From NCBI GenBank assembly GCA_964654855.1, contig CAZZJS010000003.1, positions 169,065 through 233,064 on the forward strand: a stretch of 64,000 nt of DNA. Reading direction: 5' to 3'. The notes under the pieces are model-generated. The model did no database searches and had not been told where the DNA came from. It was given only the letters and a program-made list of their open reading frames with translations. The first letter of the stretch is position 1; every line of letters begins with the position of its first letter. Below are positions 57,990 to 64,000 of this stretch, in pieces. A program made the position numbers and the translations under genes. The DNA comes from JALZUV01 sp964654855. Its GTDB lineage: Bacteria > Pseudomonadota > Alphaproteobacteria > Rickettsiales > JALZUV01.

Positions 57990-59102
57990 TTACGCTGCTT
58001 TCTGCTGAGTCTGTGTGAGGGCCTTAAGGATGGCGTCGCCCATTTCTTCAGTTCCTACTTGCTGCATGCCATCTTGCATGATGTCACCTGTGCGGTACCC
58101 ATCAGCAAGCGCGCTATCGACTGCTGCCTCAACTGCATTTGCTTCTGCTATATAGCCGAAGCTATAGCGCAGCATCATTGCAAAGCTTAGAATAGTCGCA
58201 ATAGGGTTGGCTTTGTTTTGACCTGCAATATCGGGAGCCGAACCATGTACAGGCTCATACATGCCAGGCGTTTTACCGTCTTTTTCAGCGCCAAGTGAGG
58301 CTGAAGGTAACATGCCGAGTGAGCCGGTTAGCATCGCTGCACAATCAGATAAGATATCGCCGAACATATTGCCCGTAACCATTACATCAAACTGTTTTGG
58401 ATTACGCACCAGTTGCATGGCAGCGTTATCGACATACATATGGCTGATTTCTTGATCTGCATATTCGTTCTTATGTAATTCGATCATCTCTTCACGCCAC
58501 ATTTCAGTGCATTCCAGCACATTGGCTTTATCGACAGAGCATACACGCCCATTACGTTTCTTAGCCAGATCAAAGGCGATTCGACCAATGCGATGTACTT
58601 CATTCGTAGTGTAGGTATAGGTGTTATAGCCCATACGCTGGCCGTCATTCAGTTCTTTCACCCCACGTGGCTCGCCGAAATAGATGCCGCCAGTTAGTTC
58701 GCGCACAATCATAATATCAAGCCCGCTAATCACCTCATGTTTGAGTGTGGACGCTTCGGCCAATGCTTCAAAACACATAGCAGGGCGCAGGTTGGCGAAA
58801 AGCTCAAGTTCTTTACGTAAGCCAAGTAAGCCTTTTTCAGGGCGAACAGCAATCGGTAGAGGTTCCCATTTAGGGCCGCCTACTGCACCGAGCAATACGG
58901 CATCCGCCGCTTTAGCCGCATCCAACGTATCTTGTGGAAGTGGAGAGCCGCTTTCATCATAAGCTGCGCCACCAACGAGTTTCGTTTCTCTCGTAAAGTT
59001 TTTGTCAGTATTGGCATTTAACCAATCAATAAGTTTGCTCACTTGTGCGCAAACTTCAGGGCCGATGCCATCACCGGGTAAGAGGAGGATATGTTTTGTC
59101 AT
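57990..59102 (-). CDS. leuB: 3-isopropylmalate dehydrogenase
   Basis: LeuB oxidatively decarboxylates 3-isopropylmalate in leucine synthesis. It is about 370 residues: ILLLPGDGIGPEV at the N-terminus, LLGAVGGPKWE, LELFANLRPA, VRELTGGIYFGEPRG, NVLECTEMWREEM, and the NAD-binding EPVHGSAPDIAGQNKANP. The ATG at 59102 overlaps the leuD stop by one base (TAATG); a longer start adds five residues. leuA and leuC are not in the window. Confidence 0.97.
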   Translation of the reverse strand: MTKHILLLPGDGIGPEVCAQVSKLIDWLNANTDKNFTRETKLVGGAAYDESGSPLPQDTLDAAKAADAVLLGAVGGPKWEPLPIAVRPEKGLLGLRKELELFANLRPAMCFEALAEASTLKHEVISGLDIMIVRELTGGIYFGEPRGVKELNDGQRMGYNTYTYTTNEVHRIGRIAFDLAKKRNGRVCSVDKANVLECTEMWREEMIELHKNEYADQEISHMYVDNAAMQLVRNPKQFDVMVTGNMFGDILSDCAAMLTGSLGMLPSASLGAEKDGKTPGMYEPVHGSAPDIAGQNKANPIATILSFAMMLRYSFGYIAEANAVEAAVDSALADGYRTGDIMQDGMQQVGTEEMGDAILKALTQTQQKAA

Positions 59103-59701
59103 TATGCTGCTAACCAAGGTTTACGAGTCGTTTCATATTTATCAATGTGAGAAGCTTTCTCCATCGTCAGGCCAATATCGTCAAGACCTTCCATTAGGCA
59201 TTTTTTGCGGAAAGGGTCTAGCTCAAAGGAGAAGCGGTGGTTGCCGGCAATCACTTCTTGGTTTTCAATATCAATGCTCATGACGGGGTTCGCTTGCTCT
59301 GTTGCATAAGCCATGAGTGTATCAACTTGGTCTTGCGGTAATTTCATTGGAAGCATACCGTTCTTAAAGCAGTTATTGTAGAAAATATCAGCGAAGCTTG
59401 GCGCGATAATGCATTTAATGCCGAAATCTAGTAATGCCCAAGGTGCGTGCTCGCGTGAAGAACCGCAGCCGAAATTATCAGCACCGATAATGATGCCCGC
59501 TTTTCGGTAAGGTTCGTTATTTAAAACGAAGTCGGTAATCTCTTTACCGTCATTATCGAAGCGCATTTCATCAAATAGATTTGCGCCCAAACCAGTACGC
59601 TTCACCGTTTTGAGAAACTGTTTCGGGATAATCATATCCGTATCGACATTCAAAATGGGAAGGGGGGCGGCAATCGCCTCCAATGACTTTAATGGTTGCA
59701 T
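59102..59701 (-). CDS. leuD: 3-isopropylmalate dehydratase small subunit
   Basis: LeuD is the small, swivelling subunit of isopropylmalate isomerase, 199 residues. DTDMIIPKQFLK, FGCGSSREHAPWALLDFG and IAPSFADIFYNNCFKNGMLP are its conserved blocks. The Fe-S large subunit LeuC is not in the window. It leads the leuD-leuB-orf-asd run, so a promoter is expected in the 36 bp before it or in the upstream CHMI gene. Confidence 0.96.
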   Translation of the reverse strand: MQPLKSLEAIAAPLPILNVDTDMIIPKQFLKTVKRTGLGANLFDEMRFDNDGKEITDFVLNNEPYRKAGIIIGADNFGCGSSREHAPWALLDFGIKCIIAPSFADIFYNNCFKNGMLPMKLPQDQVDTLMAYATEQANPVMSIDIENQEVIAGNHRFSFELDPFRKKCLMEGLDDIGLTMEKASHIDKYETTRKPWLAA

Positions 59702-59737
59702 TTTTCTATCCTTAAAACGTTAAAGCGAGGCTCTATA

Positions 59738-60073
59738 TCACGTTTTTTGATAAGTTTCAGCATCCATTTCACGAATTTCGACAGAAATTTGATCCGTAAA
59801 AGGAATGAGTGCTTTCGCGATGGAGGAAATGGACTGCGCTAAGGCGCGCCGTGTTTCAACCGAACGCCCAGAGAGCATCGAGAGCGTGATATGTAGAAAA
59901 CTCTCATTATTCCCCGTAATGAAAACTTCGTCATATCCATAACTTCTTGATTTAAGAGAGGATTTTGTAAAAATTCCAGAAGTCTCAATGGTTTTATGAA
60001 GCTGCTTTAAAAGCTCGCTATCGTAAACATGGGTGGTGAGGTTTTTTGAATATTCAACTAAAAGATGTGGCAT
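59738..60073 (-). CDS. 5-carboxymethyl-2-hydroxymuconate isomerase family protein
   Basis: This is a 111-residue small tautomerase-superfamily protein. The N-terminus MPHLLVEYSKNL, with Pro after the initiator Met as the catalytic base, and HITLSMLSGRSVETRRAL match the CHMI family (HpaF-like). The family isomerises aromatic-degradation intermediates, but no other such gene is nearby, so the physiological substrate is unknown. It is divergent from rluD. Confidence 0.8.
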   Translation of the reverse strand: MPHLLVEYSKNLTTHVYDSELLKQLHKTIETSGIFTKSSLKSRSYGYDEVFITGNNESFLHITLSMLSGRSVETRRALAQSISSIAKALIPFTDQISVEIREMDAETYQKT

Positions 60074-60128
60074 AAACTAACTTCTATCTCAGCTTGTGTG
60101 GATAGTCCATACTGTTTAAGAGGTTTCT

Positions 60129-61082
60129 ATGCAAAAAATTGAAGTTACTGAGTTAGCCTATGGGCAGCGTCTTGATAAATGGTTGTCAGCGGAGCTTACA
60201 GAACTATCGCGAAGTCAGGTGCAGCGGCTGATTGGCGAGGGTGCGCTTACGCTGAATGGGCAAGTGTGTAACGATGCATCACTGAAATTGAATCCTCAAC
60301 ACAAAGAGTTGATTTTGGTTATTCCTGAACCAGTAGAGATGGATTTATCGCCAGTAGAGATGGATTTAGATATTCTATTCGAAGATGATGATTTGGTCGT
60401 CATTAACAAGCCTGCGGGGCTTACGGTACATCCAGCATCTAGTGAACGAAATGCGACCCTAGTGCATGGTCTGCTTGCTCATTGTGGTGATTCACTGTCA
60501 GGCGTAGGCGGAGTGCAGCGCCCTGGTATCGTGCATCGCTTAGATAAAGATACGAGCGGTGCGATTATTGTGGCGAAGAATGATGGGGCGCATCAATTTC
60601 TCGCAGCGCAATTGAAAGATCGTAGTTTGAGTCGTACCTATCATGCGCTTTGCTATGGTTGTCCGATGCCGATGAGTGGGGTGGTAGATGCGCCGATTGG
60701 TCGTTCTAGCCGTGATCGCAAAAAGATGGCGGTGGTAGAGAAGGGTACAGGTAAAGAAGCGCGCACCCATTATAAGGTGATTGAACGTTATGAAGGTGGT
60801 TTGAGTCTATTTGAGTGCAAATTGGAAAGTGGGCGCACCCACCAAATCCGTGTACATTTATCGCATTTAGGGCATCCATTGGTAGGTGATCCGACTTATG
60901 GGCGAGCGCGCAAACTGGCTGATAAGGATGTGCAGCAGCTTATCGCTCCGCATAAAAAGCAGATGTTGCATGCGGTGGAAATTGCCTTTTTACATCCAAA
61001 AACGAAAGAGTTGATCACGCTGAAAGCTCCGTATCGCCAAGAGTTTTTCGAATTGATACAGTCTCTTACTCTTGCAAACTAA
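60129..61082 (+). CDS. rluD: 23S rRNA pseudouridine synthase
   Basis: This is a 317-residue RluA-family enzyme. An S4 RNA-binding domain (about 10-75; RLDKWLSAEL, RSQVQRLIGEGALTLNG) precedes the catalytic domain with IVHRLDKDTSGAIIVAKN, where the Asp is the nucleophile, and GRTHQIRVHLSHLGHPLVGDP. It is RluD/RluC-like; RluD is favoured by its position beside rpoH. A 21-bp in-frame tandem duplication at 60330-60368 doubles PVEMDL in the linker. Confidence 0.92.
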   Translation: MQKIEVTELAYGQRLDKWLSAELTELSRSQVQRLIGEGALTLNGQVCNDASLKLNPQHKELILVIPEPVEMDLSPVEMDLDILFEDDDLVVINKPAGLTVHPASSERNATLVHGLLAHCGDSLSGVGGVQRPGIVHRLDKDTSGAIIVAKNDGAHQFLAAQLKDRSLSRTYHALCYGCPMPMSGVVDAPIGRSSRDRKKMAVVEKGTGKEARTHYKVIERYEGGLSLFECKLESGRTHQIRVHLSHLGHPLVGDPTYGRARKLADKDVQQLIAPHKKQMLHAVEIAFLHPKTKELITLKAPYRQEFFELIQSLTLAN

Positions 61083-61168
61083 CGCGATTCTGCTTATACT
61101 TATTGCGCGAGAGCTAAAAACGAAGATTTTGTAATGTTTTCTGCCTCGCAGACGAAGGATAAATTGTT

Positions 61169-62050
61169 ATGGCTACAATGAGCTTACCTGCAATATCACC
61201 CGAATCCGGCTTGCGCCGTTATTTGGATCAGATTAAGCGTTTCCCTATGCTGGAAGCGGATCAGGAGTATATGCTCGGTAAGCGTTGGAAAGAGCATGAA
61301 GATGCTGAGGCTGCGCAGCAACTGGTGACAAGCCACTTGCGTCTTGTAGCGAAAATTGCCTTTGGTTATCGCGGCTACGGTTTGTCGCTTGCAGAGATTA
61401 TCTCTGAAGGAAATATTGGTCTCATGCAGGCCGTAAAGAAATTCGAGCCGGATAAAGGGTTCCGCCTTTCCACCTACGCCATGTGGTGGATTCGTGCTTC
61501 CATTCAAGAATATGTGCTGAAGAGCTGGTCAATCGTTAAAGTGGGTACCAGCGCGACGCAAAAACGTCTTTTCTTTAATTTGAAAAAAATGAAAGCGCGT
61601 TTAGGTGCGTATGAAGATCACGCGCTCACGCCGGATCAGCTAAAAGAAATTTCTGAAGAGCTAAATGTTCCGATTAAAGATATTGATGCGATGAATGCTC
61701 GCATGGTCGGAGGGGATCATTCCCTCAATAAAAAGATTGGCCATGAAAGCGAAGATGAGTGGATTAACCTGCTTGCTGATGATGACATCACGCAAGAAAC
61801 CGCGCTTTCGCAAATTCAGCAAAGTAATATCCGTCATGAAGCATTAGGCACCGCAATGGCTGATCTGAATGAACGTGAGCAAGATATTATTATGCAACGT
61901 AAATTAGCAGAATCTCCAATGACGCTGGAAGACCTTAGTCAGAAATATGGCGTTAGCCGTGAGCGCATACGCCAGATTGAAATGCGTGCGATGGAGAAGC
62001 TCCAAGCGGCTATGTTGCCAGCGCCAGAGAAAGAAGCTGAAGACGCATAA
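61169..62050 (+). CDS. rpoH: RNA polymerase heat-shock sigma factor sigma-32
   Basis: This 293-residue sigma factor has region 2 with LVTSHLRLVAKIAFGYRGYG, SEGNIGLMQAVKKFEPDKGFRLSTYAMWWIRASI (cited by parts), and the RpoH box QKRLFFNLKKMK, which is diagnostic for sigma-32 and involved in chaperone and protease control. Region 4 with REQDIIMQRKL and VSRERIRQIEMRAMEKL recognises the -35. AAGGA lies about eight bases before the ATG. rluD-rpoH adjacency is common in alphaproteobacteria. Confidence 0.97.
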   Translation: MATMSLPAISPESGLRRYLDQIKRFPMLEADQEYMLGKRWKEHEDAEAAQQLVTSHLRLVAKIAFGYRGYGLSLAEIISEGNIGLMQAVKKFEPDKGFRLSTYAMWWIRASIQEYVLKSWSIVKVGTSATQKRLFFNLKKMKARLGAYEDHALTPDQLKEISEELNVPIKDIDAMNARMVGGDHSLNKKIGHESEDEWINLLADDDITQETALSQIQQSNIRHEALGTAMADLNEREQDIIMQRKLAESPMTLEDLSQKYGVSRERIRQIEMRAMEKLQAAMLPAPEKEAEDA

Positions 62051-62110
62051 TTTTTGCGAGAGCGTTAGTATTGATCGTTCTAATTTCGGAATATCTAAAA
62101 ATGAAGGTAG

Positions 62111-62197
62111 TGGTGCCCGCGGTCAGACTCGAACTGACACGCCCATAAGGACAACAGATTTTAAGTCTGCAGCGTCTACCAATTCCGCCACGCGGGC
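62111..62197 (-). tRNA. tRNA-Leu (anticodon TAA)
   Basis: On the minus strand the acceptor stem GCCCGCG pairs with CGCGGGC, with encoded ACCA at the end. The anticodon stem GCAGA/TCTGT surrounds CTTAAAA with anticodon TAA, and the variable arm is long as in leucine tRNA. It lies between rpoH and a membrane-protein gene, opposite to both. Confidence 0.96.
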
Positions 62198-62323
62198 ACT
62201 GTTGCCTTTTTACAAAGTTCTGGCCTGACCACAAGCATTTAAAATCATTCAGGGTGGTTTTATTTGCCCTATGTGGCTTTCCTGCTAATCCTTAAAAAAA
62301 GAAAAATACACAGGGGAATTGCC

Positions 62324-62971
62324 GTGAACAAACTCACTGCCTCACTTTTAGCCGCTTCTAGCTTAGTTTTAATTAGTACTGCATCACACGCTGAGAAGCG
62401 TTGGCCTAATTGGTATATTGGTCTGCATGGTTCTCTTGCGTTTGTAGGGGAACAGGATCTTGATGGCGCGGCTACGGGCTCAATAGAGCAAGATAGTGGT
62501 GCTGGTTATGGTTTGTCCTTAGGTTACCGCCCTCGTATTGAAACGGGAGAGTGGAGCAATATGCGTATTGAGGCGGAGTGGCATCATCAGCGTTCTGATG
62601 TGGATACTCTTGCTGGGGTGACAAGTGCTGGTAGTGTTCGCGCTAATACTGGTTTGCTAAACGTGTTTTATGATGCGACGATAAGTATGCCTGAATGGCG
62701 CCCGTATGTTGGTTTAGGTATCGGTTTTGCAGACCTCCAATTGAAAAATATTCCAGGCGTTGGTTCGTCTGGTTCAGAAGATACAGTCTTTGCTTGGAAT
62801 GCAATGATTGGTCTTGGTTATGTTCCTACATGGCTTCCATTTACAGAGCTAACAGCAGGCTACCGTTACTTATCGACAGCGGATGGCGAGTTTAGCCTCT
62901 TGGATGGTAGCAAGTTCGAAATGGAATATGACTCGCATAATATCGAAGCGGGAATTAAATTCCTCTTCTAG
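62324..62971 (+). CDS. Predicted outer-membrane beta-barrel protein
   Basis: This is a protein of about 215 residues. The start is taken as GTG at 62324 because AGGGGA is seven bases upstream and it gives a standard signal peptide (LLAASSLVLISTASHA); the longer frame from 62264 is less likely. The mature part is an eight-stranded barrel of the OmpW/Opa-like surface type (NWYIGLHGSLAFVGEQD, WRPYVGLGIGFADLQ, LTAGYRYLSTADGEF) ending in a C-terminal Phe (AGIKFLF). It is a porin-like or adhesive small barrel; exact function unknown. Confidence 0.8.
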   Translation: MNKLTASLLAASSLVLISTASHAEKRWPNWYIGLHGSLAFVGEQDLDGAATGSIEQDSGAGYGLSLGYRPRIETGEWSNMRIEAEWHHQRSDVDTLAGVTSAGSVRANTGLLNVFYDATISMPEWRPYVGLGIGFADLQLKNIPGVGSSGSEDTVFAWNAMIGLGYVPTWLPFTELTAGYRYLSTADGEFSLLDGSKFEMEYDSHNIEAGIKFLF

Positions 62972-62979
62972 TAAGCGCT

Positions 62980-63720
62980 TTAATCTAACGAATATTCGAT
63001 ATTCATTTCCTCCAGCATGCTGATGGCTTCGGCATGGGACTGCTTTAAGTTATCTTCATTGGTGCTGGTGAAAACGAGTTGTGTACCGAAGCGTGCTTCT
63101 TTTAAGAATGGGTAGCTACCGATTTCGACTTCTGAAAAGCGATCTTGTAGCGTCGAGAGTGGGGTGGCGATATCCCCCTCACGTACATAGGCGGTGATTG
63201 TTAGGTTTTTCGCAATATTGCCGCCGTTAAGGGTAGGGCGAATTTGCTGGAACATCGCTTGGAAGATTTTAGGCACACCAGCCATCACAAAAACATTCTC
63301 CATCTTGTAACCTGGTGCGGTGCTGACGGGATTGGGTACTAGCTCAGCGCCCATTGGTACTTCTGACATTTTCATACGAGCATCTGTTTGTTGATTTGGC
63401 TCATAATAAGCACGCAGCAGTCGTTCAGCTTCAGGGTGGCGGTGGATCTCTACGCCGAAGGCAGCTGCGACGCTGGTAGAGGTAATATCATCATGAGTGG
63501 GGCCAATGCCGCCAGAGGTGAAGACATAATTGTTTTGAGTACGTAGGCGGTTAACGGCAGCGATAATATCGGCTTCTTCGTCACGCACGATAGCGCATTC
63601 ATTTAGCTGGATGCCCATAGCTTTGAGTTCTCCGCTAAGCCATAGCATGTTTGCTTCTTTAGTGCGTCCTGAGAGGATTTCATTTCCGATAATGATAATA
63701 GCAGCGGTAATCGTTGTCAT
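62980..63720 (-). CDS. CinA/MoaB-like molybdopterin-binding domain protein
   Basis: This is a 246-residue protein with the N-terminal domain of CinA (competence/damage-inducible protein): AAIIIIGNEILSGRTKEAN, TSGGIGPTHDDITSTSVAAAFG, VSTAPGYKMENVFVMAGVP. The nicotinamide-nucleotide amidase domain of full-length CinA is not present. Such short CinA-type proteins are common in alphaproteobacteria. It may bind pterin- or nucleotide-like ligands; precise role uncertain. Confidence 0.82.
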   Translation of the reverse strand: MTTITAAIIIIGNEILSGRTKEANMLWLSGELKAMGIQLNECAIVRDEEADIIAAVNRLRTQNNYVFTSGGIGPTHDDITSTSVAAAFGVEIHRHPEAERLLRAYYEPNQQTDARMKMSEVPMGAELVPNPVSTAPGYKMENVFVMAGVPKIFQAMFQQIRPTLNGGNIAKNLTITAYVREGDIATPLSTLQDRFSEVEIGSYPFLKEARFGTQLVFTSTNEDNLKQSHAEAISMLEEMNIEYSLD

Positions 63721-63799
63721 TAGGTGCCTTTGTTGGTTGCAGTTTGCTGTGGTTTTCCGTAATAAAGAGGGAACGTAAATCTAATGCGATCTGAAAGCA

Positions 63800-64000
63800 A
63801 TGTTTGATACTCGACCAATTGTAATTCACCCTCCTCATGCCTATGAATCAATGCGTAAGGCGGGGCGTCTTGCTGCGCAGGTGCTGGATGAGATGGCAGA
63901 GTGTGTGAAGCCTGGTGTAACGACGCTAGAGCTTAACGATATTTGCCATAAAATGATTATCGATGCGGGGGCGATTCCCGCGCCGCTTAATTATAAAGGC
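63800..64000 (+). CDS. map: Methionine aminopeptidase, N-terminal part
   Basis: The reading frame from the ATG at 63800 is open to the right edge (67 codons) and encodes MFDTRPIVIHPPHAYESMRK, then AGRLAAQVLDEMAECVKPG, TTLELNDICHKMIIDAGAIP and APLNYKG. This is the start of type I methionine aminopeptidase; the metal-binding domain lies beyond the window. It is divergent from the CinA-type gene. Confidence 0.92.
   Translation, partial: MFDTRPIVIHPPHAYESMRKAGRLAAQVLDEMAECVKPGVTTLELNDICHKMIIDAGAIPAPLNYKG

Overview
The window looks like chromosome of a free-living Gram-negative alphaproteobacterium of moderate to low G+C. This is inferred from gene content and order: rluD next to rpoH, an M23 peptidase overlapping a bactofilin gene, efp-suhB followed by an OmpA-like gene, a complete sdhCDAB block, ubiG, and leucine/aspartate-family biosynthesis. 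No species can be named from the sequence alone.

Region by region. (1) 1-5234: a tightly overlapped surface-polysaccharide operon with the dTDP-L-rhamnose genes rfbA (cut by the left edge), rfbD and rfbC, then a glycosyltransferase-SDR fusion, a D-amino-acid transaminase and a HAD phosphatase. (2) 5231-19804: housekeeping genes including lysC, a DUF4153 membrane protein, rimI, a TPR-methyltransferase, ubiG, thiE, efp, suhB, an OmpA-like envelope protein, an M23 peptidase with a bactofilin, mgtE, tRNA-Leu(GAG) and tgt. (3) 19859-37940: an 18-kb mobilizable island in tRNA-Lys(TTT), bounded by a perfect 51-bp direct repeat and carrying its own P4-type integrase and excisionase-like gene. Its cargo is a three-gene nuclease / small protein / Rad50-like ATPase operon that resembles a defence system, a structured element followed by two small membrane-protein genes, a mobilization module (oriT-mobC-mobA), and a heavy-metal resistance block (Mer-like proteins, a CDF protein, a CzcCBA-type RND pump and metal-binding periplasmic proteins). 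(4) 37941 to about 47300: a second, decayed accessory region in tandem. It starts near a degenerate copy of the tRNA-Lys end with integrase arm sites. It holds an unknown protein, a frameshifted small gene, two Bacteroidota-looking envelope genes with a strong terminator, a second oriT-mobC with a mobA cut off before its catalytic histidines, an RTX-type secreted protein, and a Bacteroidota-looking SGNH esterase lipoprotein. (5) 47343-64000: core genes again, namely a giant protein with internal repeats, a TRIC-family channel, the sdh operon interrupted by two M48 peptidase genes (one frameshifted), asd, leuB, leuD, a CHMI-family isomerase, rluD, rpoH, tRNA-Leu(TAA), an outer-membrane beta-barrel, a CinA-type protein and the start of map.

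How the parts fit: both accessory regions use the same tRNA-Lys target, the same arm-site repeat and the same oriT/Mob family, so they appear to be two related mobilizable elements stacked at one site. The left one is intact and the right one eroded. The best candidate for an undescribed system is the operon at 20081-23108; the structured element with two membrane proteins beside it and the triple-repeat giant protein are the next most interesting.
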